64,000 bases of DNA from the NCBI RefSeq assembly GCF_009866765.1, contig NZ_CP019431.1, positions 1,302,001-1,366,000 on the forward strand. Direction: 5' to 3'. Below, in pieces: positions 1 through 9,195 of this stretch. Below the pieces are notes generated by a model. That model was not told the DNA's origin, ran no database searches, and saw nothing but the letters and a program-made list of their open reading frames with translations. The number at the start of each line of letters is the position of its first letter. The stretch's first letter is position 1. Made by a program: the position numbers and the translations under genes. The stretch comes from Pseudomonas sp. S35. GTDB lineage: Bacteria > Pseudomonadota > Gammaproteobacteria > Pseudomonadales > Pseudomonadaceae.

Positions 1-483
1 AAGCGTCAACTCAAGCATGCCAAGAGCGGTGTGATGCCGTTTGAGCTGCGCCTGGTGGAAGTGCTGAACATCGCCAGCATGTCTGGCTTGCTGATCGCGA
101 TCGCGGCGTTCTTCTGGGCCAATCGCCTGCTGCCGGTGAGTTTCGCCGACCGCTCCGATTGGGAGGTGCAGACCTTCTTTATCGCCTGGGGCCTGAGCCT
201 GTTGCATGCCATGTTGCGGCGCGGCCGCCAGGGTTGGGTCGAGCAGTTGAGCGTCGGCGCATTGTTGTTTGTCGCCGTGCCACTGCTCAACGCACTCACT
301 ACCGATCAGCATTTGGGCGTGTCCCTGGCCCGTGGTGACTGGGCCATGGCCGGCTTTGACCTGACCTGCCTGGGCAGCGGCGTGTTCCTCGCCTGGGCGG
401 CCTGGAAGATGCAACACCGCACGGCGCCGCAGCCCAAGGCCGAACGGGCACGCCCGCTCCATCTCAAGCAGGAGGCGCACTGA
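1..483 (+). CDS. PepSY-associated membrane protein, C-terminal part (5' end outside window)
   Basis: The reading frame is open to the first base of the window, so this is the C-terminal ~160 residues of a longer protein; the GTG at 31 is internal. At least three hydrophobic segments are visible (around LNIASMSGLLIAIAAFFWAN, the FFIAWGLSLLHAML stretch and the segment after SVGALLFVAV), followed by a basic soluble tail. This matches the end of PepSY-associated transmembrane proteins (PiuB-like) of TonB-dependent iron-uptake loci, which are thought to help reduce or release iron from siderophores at the inner membrane. The context supports this: a DUF3325 gene abuts directly and a FecI/FecR pair follows. 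The family call rests on context and topology because the PepSY domains lie upstream of the window. Confidence 0.7.
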   Translation, partial: KRQLKHAKSGVMPFELRLVEVLNIASMSGLLIAIAAFFWANRLLPVSFADRSDWEVQTFFIAWGLSLLHAMLRRGRQGWVEQLSVGALLFVAVPLLNALTTDQHLGVSLARGDWAMAGFDLTCLGSGVFLAWAAWKMQHRTAPQPKAERARPLHLKQEAH

Positions 484-810
484 ATGCTCCTCGCACTGCT
501 GATGTGCTACGCCGGGTTTACCGCACTGTGCCTGGCCACCGACCGACATCATGGCGAACTGCTGCACAGCAAGCCCTCGCCCCGGCGACGCCTGGGGTTG
601 CGTGTGGCGGGCTGGTCGCTGCTTGGCGTCGCGATCTGGCCCGCCGTCAGCGTGGCCGGTTGGGGCCAGGGTCTGGTGGAGTGGTGCGCGGTATTGATGC
701 TTAGCGCACTGTTGCTGGTGCTGCTGTTGCCGTATCGGCCAAGGCTGGCCTTGATCCTGGCGGGCGCCGGCCTGCTGGCAAGCCCCGTTGCGGCCCTCGC
801 CACCCTCTGA
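484..810 (+). CDS. DUF3325 domain-containing small membrane protein
   Basis: A 108-residue integral membrane protein with three predicted helices (residues about 1-18, 42-62 and 65-105 as a long hydrophobic region) and a short polar loop containing a histidine pair after residue 20. The ATG at 484 follows the stop of the upstream PepSY-type gene with no gap, so the two are translationally coupled. Small proteins of this size and start (MLLALLxCYAGF) are annotated DUF3325 and are found almost only in ferric-siderophore uptake loci of pseudomonads, next to DUF3649 and PepSY-associated proteins. The molecular role is unknown; an accessory role in inner-membrane iron handling is inferred from location. 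Confidence 0.7.
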   Translation: MLLALLMCYAGFTALCLATDRHHGELLHSKPSPRRRLGLRVAGWSLLGVAIWPAVSVAGWGQGLVEWCAVLMLSALLLVLLLPYRPRLALILAGAGLLASPVAALATL

Positions 811-822
811 GCCCTTGCCATA

Positions 823-1398
823 ATGATCAGCACCCCGCCCGAATCCCAGGACAGCCCGCAGGCCGATGCGGCGGGTGGGCGTGCGCATTTTTTGCAGGTG
901 TTTCTGTCCCAACGCTCGCAGATGGAAGCCTTGGTGAATCGGCGTGTGGGCTGCCGCGCCACAGCGGCCGACCTGGTGCAGGACCTGTTCCTGCGCTTCT
1001 GGCGGCGGCCGCTGGTACAAGTCGAAGAGCTCAGCACCTACCTGCTGCGCTGCGCCGGCAATATCGCCATCGACCACTTGCGCAGTGAAGGCGCACGGGT
1101 GCGCAGCAGCGCAGGCTGGTTGCCCGAGCAGCAGGATAACCAAGGCTGCGAACCCCAGGCCGCACTAGAGGCGGGCAATGATTTGCGCCATGTGGAAGCC
1201 GCCTTGCGCAGCCTGCCCGAGCGCACTCGGCAGATTTTCCTGCTCAATCGCATCCACGGCCGCAAATACGCGGAAATCGCCAAGGCGATGGGGCTGTCCC
1301 AAAGTGCCGTGGAAAAACATATGATGCGTGCCCTCGAAGCCTGCAAGGCCAGCCTTCGCGAACCATTGCCCCCACGCACGCCAGGGAAAGCACCGTGA
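823..1398 (+). CDS. FecI-like ECF sigma factor
   Basis: A 191-residue extracytoplasmic-function sigma-70 factor. Region 2 is visible around residues 40-85 (TAADLVQDLFLRFWR, then NIAIDHLRSE) and region 4 as a helix-turn-helix around residues 130-170 (ERTRQIFLLNRIHG, then YAEIAKAMGLSQSAVEKHM). This is the signature of FecI-type factors that direct RNA polymerase to ferric-siderophore receptor genes. The downstream fecR-like start overlaps its last codons (GTG at 1395 inside the stop region), typical of sigma/anti-sigma pairs. The cognate TonB receptor is not in the window and is probably upstream of position 1. The ribosome-binding site before 823 is weak (GAGCCC), so coupling to the upstream DUF3325 gene is plausible. 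Confidence 0.9.
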   Translation: MISTPPESQDSPQADAAGGRAHFLQVFLSQRSQMEALVNRRVGCRATAADLVQDLFLRFWRRPLVQVEELSTYLLRCAGNIAIDHLRSEGARVRSSAGWLPEQQDNQGCEPQAALEAGNDLRHVEAALRSLPERTRQIFLLNRIHGRKYAEIAKAMGLSQSAVEKHMMRALEACKASLREPLPPRTPGKAP

Positions 1399-2372
1399 AC
1401 GTTACCCCCACGCCCGACCAGCAACATGCCGCGCTGGCCTGGCTGAGCCTGTTGCACGACCAACCCAGTAGCGGCGACCAGGCAACGTTCAGCCATTGGC
1501 TGCGCGCCGACCCGGCACACGTCGAGGCCTACGCCCAGGCCCAGGTGCTGTGGGAGTTGAGCGAAGTGCCCGCGCGCAAACTTGCCGACGAAGACGCCCT
1601 GGCGTTGCAGGGCTACCTCAACGCGATGAACACCTCGAAACGTTCGCGTGTGGTGCGCAGGTCCAGTGCCCTGGCCATTGCCGCCTGCCTGCTGTTGATG
1701 GTGTCCATGGGCGCCGGTTGGCAGCCATCACGCTGGGTCGATGACTTCGGCGCCGACTACGTGACGGCGGCGGGGGAGGTGAAGACCGTTACCCTGGCCG
1801 ACCAATCCCAAGTCACCCTCGACGCCGACAGCGCGATTGCCGTGGATTTCAGCCGTGGCGAGCGGCATATCCAGTTGCGGCGTGGCGCCGGTTTTTTCAG
1901 CGTGACCCACACCGGCGAATCCTTTGTGGTGCAGGCGGGCAGCGGTGAAGCGCGGGTGCTCGGCACGCAATTCGAAGTGCGCCTGCAACCGGCAGGGGCG
2001 CAAGTGACGGTGTTGTCGGGGCGGGTTGGCGTGACCCCGGCGAAACAGGGCCAGCAGCAGATTTTGACGGCAGGCCAGCAAGTGGCCTACGCCGACGGCA
2101 TTGCCGAGCCGCTGCATGGGGTGGACAGCGAATCACGCCTAGCCTGGCGCGACGGCTGGCTCAACTACTACAAGGCACCGCTGGCCGACGTGGTGAAGGA
2201 CCTGGGTCGGTACTATCCCGGCCGCATCCTGTTGCTTAACGAAGAACTGGGCGCCAAGCGCGTCAGCGGCAGCTTCCCGAGCAAAGACCCGCAGGCGGTG
2301 CTGAATGCGTTGCAGGCGGTGCTTGGGTTCGAGCAGCACAACCTGTTGGGGCGGCTGATCGTGGTGCGCTGA
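1395..2372 (+). CDS. FecR-like anti-sigma factor / sigma regulator
   Basis: A 325-residue single-pass inner-membrane regulator. The N-terminal ~80 residues form the cytoplasmic DUF4880-type sigma-binding domain (AALAWLSLLHDQ..., FSHWLRADPAHVEAYA). A transmembrane helix follows at about residues 92-112 (ALAIAACLLLMVSMGAGW). The periplasmic FecR domain (residues about 120-220, DYVTAAGEVKTVTLADQSQV) and a C-terminal STN-like part (about 250-325, LADVVKDLGRYYPGRILL) would contact the receptor signalling domain. The GTG start at 1395 overlaps the sigma gene by 4 bases. It is expected to hold the upstream ECF factor inactive until the outer-membrane receptor binds its ligand. No receptor gene follows: the next gene is convergent. 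Confidence 0.9.
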   Translation: MNVTPTPDQQHAALAWLSLLHDQPSSGDQATFSHWLRADPAHVEAYAQAQVLWELSEVPARKLADEDALALQGYLNAMNTSKRSRVVRRSSALAIAACLLLMVSMGAGWQPSRWVDDFGADYVTAAGEVKTVTLADQSQVTLDADSAIAVDFSRGERHIQLRRGAGFFSVTHTGESFVVQAGSGEARVLGTQFEVRLQPAGAQVTVLSGRVGVTPAKQGQQQILTAGQQVAYADGIAEPLHGVDSESRLAWRDGWLNYYKAPLADVVKDLGRYYPGRILLLNEELGAKRVSGSFPSKDPQAVLNALQAVLGFEQHNLLGRLIVVR

Positions 2373-2723
2373 TTACTTCAGCGCCGCCATGATTGCTTCG
2401 GGGTTGAAATCCCGAATCAACGTGCCGTTCACCTGCACAAACGGAATCCCGCCGCCCCCCAGCGCCTCATACGCCTTGCGCGCCTGGGCATCCTTCTCGA
2501 TGTCGAACGCCTGGTACGGGATGCCTTTCTGGTCCAGGAAGCGCCGGGTCTGTTTGCAGTAACCGCACCACTGCGTGGAATAGAGCACCACCCGCGCCGA
2601 GGTGCGGACCTGCTCTGAGACCACTTGGGACGGGTTGAACAGCCGCTCGATCTTGCCCCAGTTCTGGATCACCACCACCACCAGCAACACCAGCAGGACT
2701 TTTTTAAGGACCCCGCCGAGCAT
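2373..2723 (-). CDS. membrane-anchored glutaredoxin-like protein
   Basis: A 116-residue protein with an N-terminal hydrophobic anchor (residues about 6-21, KVLLVLLVVVVIQNW) and a glutaredoxin fold from residue 43. The redox motif is CGYC (Cys53 and Cys56), followed by the GGGIPFVQVNG segment that carries the cis-proline and glutathione-binding loop. It probably reduces disulfides or glutathione mixed disulfides at the membrane; substrate unknown. Its ATG overlaps the yejK stop in a TGATG junction (one shared base), so the two genes are co-translated. It converges directly with the fecR-like gene: the two stop codons abut at 2372/2373. Confidence 0.85.
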   Translation of the reverse strand: MLGGVLKKVLLVLLVVVVIQNWGKIERLFNPSQVVSEQVRTSARVVLYSTQWCGYCKQTRRFLDQKGIPYQAFDIEKDAQARKAYEALGGGGIPFVQVNGTLIRDFNPEAIMAALK

Positions 2724-3727
2724 CAGTTACGGCGCTTGAGCTGGTCGGTCAGTTGAGTCGGCAGGCCTTTGATGATCAAGGTGCCAGCGGCCTCGTCGTA
2801 TTCGATCTTGTCGCCCAGCAGGTGGGCTTCAAAGCTGATCGACAGGCCCTCGGCGCGGCCGGTGAAGCGACGGAACTGGTTGAGGGTGCGTTTATCGGCC
2901 GGGATTTCCGGCGACAGGCCGTAGTCCTTGTTGCGGATATGGTCGTAGAACGCTTTTGGCCGATCTTCATCGATCAAGCCCGACAGCTCTTCCAGGCCCA
3001 TCGGTTCGCCGAGCTTGGCCTGGCTGCTGGCATAGTCCACCAGGGTCTTGGTTTTTTCGCGGGCGGACTCGTCCGGCAGGTCCTCGCTTTCGACGAAGTC
3101 ACTGAAGGCCTTGAGCAGGGTGCGGGTCTCGCCCGGGCCGTCGACGCCTTCCTGGCAGCCGATGAAGTCGCGAAAGTACTCCGAGACCTTCTTGCCATTC
3201 TTGCCCTTGATAAACGAGATGTACTGCTTGGACTGCTTGTTGTTCTGCCACTCGGAGACGTTGATCCGCGCCGCCAGGTGCAATTGGCCCAGGTCCAAGT
3301 GACGCGACGGGGTCACATCCAGCTCGTCGGTCACCGCCACGCCTTCGCTGTGGTGCAGCAGGGCGATGGCCAGGTAGTCGGTCATGCCTTGCTGGTAGTG
3401 GGCAAACAGCACGTGGCCACCGGTGGAGAGGTTCGATTCTTCCATCAGTTTTTGCAGGTGCTCGACGGCGGTGCGGCTAAAGGCGGTGAAATCCTGGCCA
3501 CCCTCGAAATACTCCTTCAACCAGCCGCTGAACGGGTGCGCGCCGGACTCGGCATGGAAGAAGCCCCAGGCCTTGCCTTGTTTGGCGTTGTAGCTCTCGT
3601 TGAGGTCGGCAAGCATGTTCTCGATGGCGGCCGATTCGGACAGTTCCGAGTCGCGGGCGTGGAGAACTGCGGGCGTGCCGTCGGGTTTTTTGTCGATCAG
3701 GTGGACGATGCAATGACGGATCGGCAT
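2723..3727 (-). CDS. yejK: nucleoid-associated protein YejK/NdpA
   Basis: A 334-residue protein of the YejK (NdpA) family, nucleoid-associated proteins of gammaproteobacteria. The start is placed at the ATG ending at 3727, giving the family N-terminus [14 protein letters not shown]; an in-frame ATG 75 bases upstream would add 25 residues unlike the family. The length matches the usual ~335. Conserved segments such as [21 protein letters not shown] and [10 protein letters not shown] are visible. The family binds DNA and has been reported to affect topoisomerase activity. The downstream membrane glutaredoxin gene is coupled through a one-base overlap. Confidence 0.9.
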   Translation of the reverse strand: MPIRHCIVHLIDKKPDGTPAVLHARDSELSESAAIENMLADLNESYNAKQGKAWGFFHAESGAHPFSGWLKEYFEGGQDFTAFSRTAVEHLQKLMEESNLSTGGHVLFAHYQQGMTDYLAIALLHHSEGVAVTDELDVTPSRHLDLGQLHLAARINVSEWQNNKQSKQYISFIKGKNGKKVSEYFRDFIGCQEGVDGPGETRTLLKAFSDFVESEDLPDESAREKTKTLVDYASSQAKLGEPMGLEELSGLIDEDRPKAFYDHIRNKDYGLSPEIPADKRTLNQFRRFTGRAEGLSISFEAHLLGDKIEYDEAAGTLIIKGLPTQLTDQLKRRN

Positions 3728-4124
3728 GGGCTTCTCGGCTGGTTGAAGGGGAGCGGTTGGCCTCCCCGAAAAGTCGCCCAGTGTACCGCACCCATTGGGC
3801 AAGACGTGCTTTGAAGGGGGTTTTGGACGGCGTCCGACGGTGTATATGCCTTTTTTTCACGGTTTAGAGCGATAAAGCTGACCAAATGGGTAGGTAGAGG
3901 CGGATATTTCCCCGTCTCTGTGCTAGTTTTGCCCCGTCTTACGCCAAGTCTCGGCGTTAAGCGTGCATTCAGCATCTGTCAGGTCGAACCAATCCCCGTT
4001 TCAAGCATCTATAACCCCGTTCTCCGAGGTTATAAGCCTGGGGTGCCAGGCCTAGACGGTCGGGCTCGACGGCTGACACTGCACTCTGCAATCCATATGA
4101 ATTTGATAGGGAAGGAACACCACA
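3728..4124. other. 397-base intergenic region between divergent yejK and HU genes
   Basis: No convincing gene. This is the divergent control region for yejK (minus) and the HU gene (plus). It is less GC-rich than the flanks in its middle part (3840-3930) and contains two adjacent perfect stem-loops described separately. The HU gene has a clear ribosome-binding site (GGAAGGA about 9 bases before 4125). Confidence 0.6.
4010..4051 (+). promoter_or_regulatory. two tandem stem-loops in the HU gene leader
   Basis: First stem: TATAACC at 4010-4016 pairs with GGTTATA at 4028-4034 (11-base loop). Second: GCCTGG at 4036-4041 pairs with CCAGGC at 4046-4051 (4-base loop). Both lie 75-115 bases upstream of the HU start and neither is followed by a T-run, so they are not simple terminators. 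They could be protein operators or leader-RNA structures. Role inferred only. Confidence 0.4.
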
Positions 4125-4406
4125 ATGGCTATTACTAAAGACCAACTGATCGCTGACCTGGCTGAAGCAGTAGACGCACCGAAAACTACCGTGCGTGCTC
4201 TGCTGGACCAACTGAGCCAAGTTGTTGCTGATCAGCTGGAAAACGGCGGCGAAATCACTCTGCCAGGCGTTGGCAAACTGAAAGTGACCGAGCGTCCAGC
4301 CCGTACTGGCCGTAACCCTTCGACTGGCGTTGCCATCGAAATCGCTGCCAAGAAAGTTATCAAGCTGGTTGTGGCCAAAGGCCTGACCGACGCTGTTAAC
4401 AAGTAA
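4125..4406 (+). CDS. HU-family DNA-binding protein
   Basis: A 93-residue histone-like protein. It starts MAITKDQLIADLAEA and carries the HU DNA-binding arm around residues 46-75 (GVGKLKVTERPARTGRNPSTG, with the Asn-Pro at the arm tip), then a basic C-terminus. HU dimers bend and compact DNA and affect replication, recombination and transcription. Pseudomonads carry several HU paralogues (hupA, hupB, hupN); which one this is cannot be decided here. A strong Shine-Dalgarno sequence (GGAAGGA) precedes the ATG and an efficient terminator follows at once, so this is a highly expressed monocistronic gene. Confidence 0.95.
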   Translation: MAITKDQLIADLAEAVDAPKTTVRALLDQLSQVVADQLENGGEITLPGVGKLKVTERPARTGRNPSTGVAIEIAAKKVIKLVVAKGLTDAVNK

Positions 4407-4414
4407 GACGCAGC

Positions 4415-4455
4415 AAAAAAACCGCGCCCCGGAGTGATCCGGGCGCGGTTTTTTG
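4415..4455. terminator. rho-independent terminator after the HU gene
   Basis: A GC-rich stem (CCGCGCC..CGGA, GTGA loop, TCCG GGCGCGG; one bulged C) flanked by an A-run on one side and TTTTTT on the other. It terminates the HU transcript, and because both flanks are A/T-runs it could also act on minus-strand transcription coming from rlmF. Confidence 0.9.
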
Positions 4456-4470
4456 TTGCCTGCGATTTAC

Positions 4471-4500
4471 TGTGGAGAGGGAGCAAGCTCCCTCTCCACA
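4471..4500. repeat. REP-like perfect palindrome (GAGGGAGCTTGCTCCC type)
   Basis: A 30-base perfect inverted repeat, TGTGGAGAGGGAGC followed by its complement around AGCT, sitting between the HU terminator and the rlmF stop. The core resembles the third REP group of P. fluorescens; the other groups also occur in this window. Confidence 0.8.
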
Positions 4501-4503
4501 GGG

Positions 4504-5523
4504 TTAGTCGCGCACCCAGCGCTGGCGCCAGATCTGCTGCTCGTTCTTGGTCTGGAAGGTCCAGGCCACGAAACGGCTCTGCTTTTGGCCCTGGGACATT
4601 TCCACTACCTGGCTTTCCAGCACGCCGGCTTTTTTCAGGGCTGTCTCAATCGCGGGCAAGTTCGACGCTTTTGACACCAGGGTGCTGAACCACAGCACCT
4701 TGTGGGCAAAATTCGCGCTTTCGGCGATCAACTGCGTCACAAAGCGCGCTTCACCACCTTCACACCACAACTCGGCCGATTGGCCACCGAAGTTCAGCAC
4801 CGGCAATTTACGCTTGGGATCCGCCTTGCCCAGGGCGCGCCACTTGCGTTCGCTGCCCTTGGTGGCTTCGTCCATGGACGCATGGAACGGTGGGTTGCAC
4901 ATGGTCAGGTCAAAGCGCTCGCCCGGCTCCAGCAGGCCCAGCAGGATGTGCTTGGGGTTTGCTTGCTGGCGCAACTGGATGACCTTGCTCAGGTCGTTGG
5001 ACTGCACGATGGCCTTGGCGGCGGCTACGGCGATAGGGTCAACCTCGGAGCCGAGGAAGTTCCAGCGGTATTCCATGTAGCCAATCAGCGGGTAGACGCA
5101 GTTGGCGCCCATGCCGATGTCCAGCACCTTGACGATCGACCCGCGGGGGATCTTGCCGTCGTTGACGCTGGCCAGCAGGTCGGCGAGGAAGTGCACGTAG
5201 TCCGCACGTCCAGGCACTGGCGGGCACAGGTAGTCCTGCGGGATATCCCAATGCTGGATGCCATAGAACGACTTGAGCAGCGCCCGGTTGAACACCCGCA
5301 CCGCATCCGGGCTGGCAAAGTCGATGCTTTCCTTGCCGTAGGGGTTGAGGATCACGAATTTCGCCAGTTCCGGCGTGGTCTTGATCAGCGCCGGGAAGTC
5401 GTAACGGCCTGTGTGGCGGTTACGCGGGTGCAGAGTGGCCTCTTTGCGCGGTACCACGGGTTTGGCCGTGGCGGCGGTTTTAGGCTTCTTGCGCGCAGGT
5501 TTCGGTGTAGTGGGGGCGGTCAT
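4504..5523 (-). CDS. rlmF: 23S rRNA (adenine(1618)-N6)-methyltransferase
   Basis: A 339-residue class I SAM-dependent methyltransferase. The SAM-binding loop is [13 protein letters not shown] (residues about 133-145). The catalytic motif NPPF, typical of N6-adenine methyltransferases, is at 210-213, followed by HASMDEA. The first ~30 residues are a basic Pro/Ala/Lys-rich tail ([15 protein letters not shown]) that may contact rRNA. Length and motifs match RlmF (YbiN), which methylates A1618 of 23S rRNA. It is monocistronic, flanked by REP elements on both sides. Confidence 0.92.
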   Translation of the reverse strand: MTAPTTPKPARKKPKTAATAKPVVPRKEATLHPRNRHTGRYDFPALIKTTPELAKFVILNPYGKESIDFASPDAVRVFNRALLKSFYGIQHWDIPQDYLCPPVPGRADYVHFLADLLASVNDGKIPRGSIVKVLDIGMGANCVYPLIGYMEYRWNFLGSEVDPIAVAAAKAIVQSNDLSKVIQLRQQANPKHILLGLLEPGERFDLTMCNPPFHASMDEATKGSERKWRALGKADPKRKLPVLNFGGQSAELWCEGGEARFVTQLIAESANFAHKVLWFSTLVSKASNLPAIETALKKAGVLESQVVEMSQGQKQSRFVAWTFQTKNEQQIWRQRWVRD

Positions 5524-5588
5524 GATGATTCTGGTGTTGGCTCAAAGTGGTGGGCATTGTCACACATCCTGAGCCTAACTCGCTCAAC

Positions 5589-5679
5589 TGTGGGAGGAGG
5601 CTTGCCCCCGATAGCGGTCGATCAGCCAGTTTATCGGTAGCAGACCCACTGCTATCGGGGGCAAGCCCCCTCCCACATT
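5589..5679. repeat. REPIN (paired inverted REP elements)
   Basis: Two inverted REP units, TGTGGGAGGAGGCTTGCCCCC at the left and GGGGGCAAGCCCCCTCCCACA at the right, separated by a short spacer that also pairs in part (CGATAGCGG with GCTATCG). The ~91-base size matches REPINs of fluorescent pseudomonads. It lies between divergent rlmF upstream DNA and the valS terminator. Confidence 0.9.
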
Positions 5680-5693
5680 GAGCCGGTTCGCAA

Positions 5694-5724
5694 ACAAAAA
5701 AAGAGACCCGAAGGTCTCTTTTTT
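5694..5724. terminator. bidirectional terminator downstream of valS
   Basis: AGAGACC-CGAA-GGTCTCT stem with an A-run on the left and a T-run on the right. It lies 15 bases past the valS stop; read on the minus strand the A-run becomes the U tract. Confidence 0.92.
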
Positions 5725-5739
5725 CACACGGCTCAAGCC

Positions 5740-8586
5740 TTAGAGGCTGGAGATCCGCGCATGTTGCTCGGCCAGCTTGCCCAAAGCCTGTTCCGCTTCA
5801 GCCAGTTTGGCGCGTTCTTTGTCGATCACTTCAGCCGGCGCCTTGTCGACGAACGCTGCGTTGGACAGCTTGCCGCCCACTCGCTGCACTTCGCCTTGCA
5901 GGCGCGCAATTTCCTTGTCGAGGCGGGCCAGTTCGGCACCTTTGTCGATCAAGCCGGCCATCGGTACCAGCACTTCCATCTCGCCGACCAGTGCGGTGGC
6001 GGACAGCGGTGCTTCGGCGCCGTCGGCCAATACAGTGATCGACTCCAGCTTCGCCAGCTTCTTGAGCAATGCATCGTTCTCGCTGAGACGACGCTGGTCT
6101 TCGGCACTGGCGTTCTTCACGAACACTGCCAATGGCTTGCCCGGCCCGATGTTCATCTCGGCGCGGATGTTGCGCGTGCCGAGCATCAGGGTCTTGAGCC
6201 ATTCGATATCGCTTTCGGCGGCTTCATCGATGCGTGCTTCATTGGCCACCGGCCAAGGCTGCAACATGATGGTCTTGCCTTCGATACCGGCCAGCGGCGC
6301 GAGGCGCTGCCAGATTTCTTCGGTGATGAACGGCATGAACGGATGCGCCAGGCGCAGCGCCACTTCCAACACGCGTACCAAGGTACGGCGAGTGCCGCGC
6401 TGGCGTTCGACCGGCGCGTTTTCGTCCCACAGCACAGGCTTGGACAGTTCCAGGTACCAGTCGCAATACTGGTTCCAGATGAACTCGTACAAGGCTTGTG
6501 CGGCCAGGTCGAAACGGAACTGGTCGAGCTGGCGGGTCACTTCGGCTTCGGTGCGTTGCAACTGCGAGATGATCCAGCGATCAGCCAGGCTCAGCTCGTA
6601 GGCTTCACCGTTCTGGCCGCAGTCTTCGCCTTTATCCAGCACGTAGCGCGCCGCGTTCCAGATCTTGTTGCAGAAGTTGCGATAGCCTTCGACGCGGCCC
6701 ATGTCGAACTTGATGTCGCGGCCGGTGGACGCCAGCGAGCAGAACGTGAAGCGCAGGGCGTCGGTGCCGTAGCTGGCGATACCGTCGGCGAACTCGTCGC
6801 GGGTCTGCTTCTCGATTTTCTTCGCCAGTTTCGGCTGCATCAGGCCCGAGGTGCGTTTGTGCACCAGGGTTTCCAGGTCGATGCCGTCGATGATATCCAG
6901 CGGGTCCAGGACGTTGCCCTTGGACTTGGACATCTTCTGGCCCTGGCCATCACGCACCAGGCCGTGCACGTACACCGTCTTGAACGGAACCTGCGGCGTG
7001 CCGTCCTCGTTCTTCACCAAGTGCATGGTCAGCATGATCATCCGGGCAACCCAGAAGAAAATGATGTCGAAGCCGGTGACCAGCACGTCGGTGGAGTGGA
7101 ATTTCTTGAGGAATTCGGTCTGCTGCGGCCAGCCCAGGGTGGAGAACGTCCACAGGCCCGAACTGAACCAGGTGTCCAGGACGTCGTTGTCCTGTTGCAG
7201 CGCTACGTCAGGGCCGAGGTTGTGCTTGGCACGCACTTCGGCTTCGTCGCGGCCTACATAGACCTTGCCCGACTCGTCGTACCAGGCCGGAATGCGGTGG
7301 CCCCACCACAGTTGACGGCTGATGCACCAATCCTGGATGTCACGCATCCACGAGAAGTACATGTTTTCGTACTGTTTGGGCACGAACTGGATACGGCCAT
7401 CTTCCACGGCGGCGATGGCAGGTCCTGCCAGCGGCTTGGTGGAGACGTACCACTGGTCGGTCAGCCACGGCTCGATCACGGTGCCGGAGCGGTCGCCCTT
7501 CGGCACTTTGAGGCCGTGGTCGTCAACGCTCACCAGCAGGCCGGCGGCGTCGAAGGCGGCCACGATCTGCTTGCGCGCTTCAAAACGGTCAAGGCCGGCG
7601 TATTCGGCTGGGATCTTGCCGTCGATGCGGTCGTTCAGCGTGCCGTCGAGGTTGAATACCTGGCAGGCCGGCAGTACAGCGGCGTTTTTGTCGAAGATGT
7701 TCAGCAGCGGCAGGTTGTGGCGCTTGCCGACTTCGTAGTCGTTGAAATCGTGGGCCGGGGTGATTTTCACGCAGCCGGTGCCGAATTCAGGGTCGCAGTA
7801 GTCGTCCGCGATGATCGGGATGCGACGGCCAACCAATGGCAGGTCAACGAACTTGCCGATCAGTGCCTGGTAGCGCTCGTCGTTCGGGTTAACCGCGACA
7901 GCGGCGTCGCCGAGCATGGTTTCCGGACGGGTGGTGGCGACGATCAGGAAGTCGTTGCCTTCAGCGGTCTTGGCGCCGTCGGCCAGCGGGTACTTGAGGT
8001 TCCACAGGAAACCTTTCTCGTCGTGGTTTTCCACTTCGAGGTCGGAAATCGCCGTGTGCAACTTGGTGTCCCAGTTGACCAGGCGCTTGCCGCGGTAGAT
8101 CAGGCCGTCTTCATGCAGCCGCACGAAGGCTTCTTTCACGGATTCGGACAGGCCGTCGTCCATGGTGAAGCGCTCGCGGCTCCAGTCGACGGACGAGCCC
8201 AGGCGACGGATCTGACGGCTGATGTTGCCGCCGGACTGGTCTTTCCATTCCCAGATCTTTTCCAGGAATTTCTCGCGACCCAGGTCGTGACGGCTCTGAC
8301 CGGTGGCTTCGAGTTGGCGCTCCACCAGCATCTGGGTGGCGATACCGGCGTGGTCCGTACCCGGTTGCCACAGGGTGTTGCGGCCCTGCATGCGGCGGAA
8401 GCGAATCAGCGCATCCATGATCGCGTTGTTGAAGCCATGGCCCATGTGCAGGCTGCCAGTGACGTTCGGTGGCGGAATCATGATGGTGTAGGACTCGCCC
8501 GCACCTTGCGGAGCGAAATAGTTCTCGGACTCCCAGGTGTTGTACCAGGAAGTTTCAATAGCGTGCGGCTGGTAGGTCTTATCCAT
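5740..8586 (-). CDS. valS: valyl-tRNA synthetase
   Basis: A 948-residue class I aminoacyl-tRNA synthetase that charges tRNA-Val. The HIGH-type motif is HMGH (residues 47-50) and the KMSKS loop is KMSKS (551-555). Between them lies the CP1 editing domain ([19 protein letters not shown]), which hydrolyses misacylated Thr-tRNA. The last ~65 residues form the coiled-coil tRNA-binding arm ([20 protein letters not shown]...). The ATG at 8586 gives the family N-terminus [15 protein letters not shown]; an in-frame ATG 24 bases upstream has no better ribosome site and adds atypical residues. A REPIN separates it from the upstream holC-linked gene. Confidence 0.97.
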   Translation of the reverse strand: MDKTYQPHAIETSWYNTWESENYFAPQGAGESYTIMIPPPNVTGSLHMGHGFNNAIMDALIRFRRMQGRNTLWQPGTDHAGIATQMLVERQLEATGQSRHDLGREKFLEKIWEWKDQSGGNISRQIRRLGSSVDWSRERFTMDDGLSESVKEAFVRLHEDGLIYRGKRLVNWDTKLHTAISDLEVENHDEKGFLWNLKYPLADGAKTAEGNDFLIVATTRPETMLGDAAVAVNPNDERYQALIGKFVDLPLVGRRIPIIADDYCDPEFGTGCVKITPAHDFNDYEVGKRHNLPLLNIFDKNAAVLPACQVFNLDGTLNDRIDGKIPAEYAGLDRFEARKQIVAAFDAAGLLVSVDDHGLKVPKGDRSGTVIEPWLTDQWYVSTKPLAGPAIAAVEDGRIQFVPKQYENMYFSWMRDIQDWCISRQLWWGHRIPAWYDESGKVYVGRDEAEVRAKHNLGPDVALQQDNDVLDTWFSSGLWTFSTLGWPQQTEFLKKFHSTDVLVTGFDIIFFWVARMIMLTMHLVKNEDGTPQVPFKTVYVHGLVRDGQGQKMSKSKGNVLDPLDIIDGIDLETLVHKRTSGLMQPKLAKKIEKQTRDEFADGIASYGTDALRFTFCSLASTGRDIKFDMGRVEGYRNFCNKIWNAARYVLDKGEDCGQNGEAYELSLADRWIISQLQRTEAEVTRQLDQFRFDLAAQALYEFIWNQYCDWYLELSKPVLWDENAPVERQRGTRRTLVRVLEVALRLAHPFMPFITEEIWQRLAPLAGIEGKTIMLQPWPVANEARIDEAAESDIEWLKTLMLGTRNIRAEMNIGPGKPLAVFVKNASAEDQRRLSENDALLKKLAKLESITVLADGAEAPLSATALVGEMEVLVPMAGLIDKGAELARLDKEIARLQGEVQRVGGKLSNAAFVDKAPAEVIDKERAKLAEAEQALGKLAEQHARISSL

Positions 8587-8691
8587 GCGCGGCGGGACCC
8601 TAGTTGGCATTAATTCAGGAAAGCCGACAAGTATAACGGGGGATAGGGCGCAGGGCGAGGCGAAGACAGGCTAAAGGCGTGCGCTGGTCAA

Positions 8692-8782
8692 TGTGGGAGG
8701 GGGGGCTTGCTCCCGATGGCAGAGTGTCAGCCACCGCCTCTATGGCTGATGCACCGCTATCGGGAGCAAGCCCCCTCCCACA
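8692..8782. repeat. REPIN between valS and the holC-linked gene
   Basis: Inverted pair of REP units: GTGGGAGGGGGGGCTTGC on the left and GCAAGCCCCCTCCCAC on the right, ~91 bases in all. It occupies most of the gap between the valS start and the stop of the upstream gene on the same strand. Confidence 0.9.
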
Positions 8783-8798
8783 GGGATCTAAGCAGGAT

Positions 8799-9188
8799 TC
8801 AAGATTGGTATTGGCTGAGCAACCGCTCCATGCGCGCGTCCATCCGGCGCTTGATCTCGGTTTCGATGTGCGGGGCAAAGTCGTCGATCACGTCTTGCAT
8901 GATCAATTGCGCGGCGGCGCGCAGTTCGTTATCCAGGTGCAGCAGCAGGGCGTCCTGGGTTTTTTCGGCGACGGCTGCAACGGGGGGCGCTTCTACGGCA
9001 GGCCGCTCGGCCGGTGCGGGGGCGGGCTTTGCGCCGACCATGTCGAACAGCAGCGGAATCTGTACCTCGCCATTGACCGACTCGCTCAGCAGCGGCGGTT
9101 GCAAGTCGTCATCACCCAGCAACTGGCGGATCGACTCGAGGTCGTCCAGCAGGTGATCATCTTTTTTTACGGGGTTGGAAGTGTCCAT
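8799..9188 (-). CDS. hypothetical protein downstream of holC
   Basis: A 129-residue acidic protein without a recognised domain. The N-terminus is Asp-rich (KKDDHLLDDLESIRQLLGDDD), the middle is a low-complexity Ala/Pro/Val linker (residues about 53-75), and the C-terminal ~50 residues form an amphipathic helical segment (ELRAAAQLIMQDVIDDFAPHIETEIKRRMDARMERLL). It lies 7 bases downstream of holC on the same strand and is probably co-transcribed with it. Homologues occur at this place in other pseudomonads as far as I recall. The acidic, helical C-terminus suggests a protein-interaction role, but function is unknown. Confidence 0.8.
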   Translation of the reverse strand: MDTSNPVKKDDHLLDDLESIRQLLGDDDLQPPLLSESVNGEVQIPLLFDMVGAKPAPAPAERPAVEAPPVAAVAEKTQDALLLHLDNELRAAAQLIMQDVIDDFAPHIETEIKRRMDARMERLLSQYQS

Positions 9189-9195
9189 CGTGTGC

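Noticed and set aside
3728..3802. 25-residue N-terminal extension of YejK
   Set aside because: The family N-terminus is [14 protein letters not shown]; the extension is Pro/Gly-rich and unlike homologues.
8587..8610. Upstream ATG for valS adding MPTRVPPR
   Set aside because: The family starts at MDKTYQPH and the upstream ATG has no better ribosome-binding site.
5761..8613. A 950-codon open frame antisense to valS, and similar long antisense frames opposite lepA, lon and gcd
   Set aside because: They mirror the G/C third-position bias of strongly conserved genes, show no recognisable domains and lack ribosome-binding sites.
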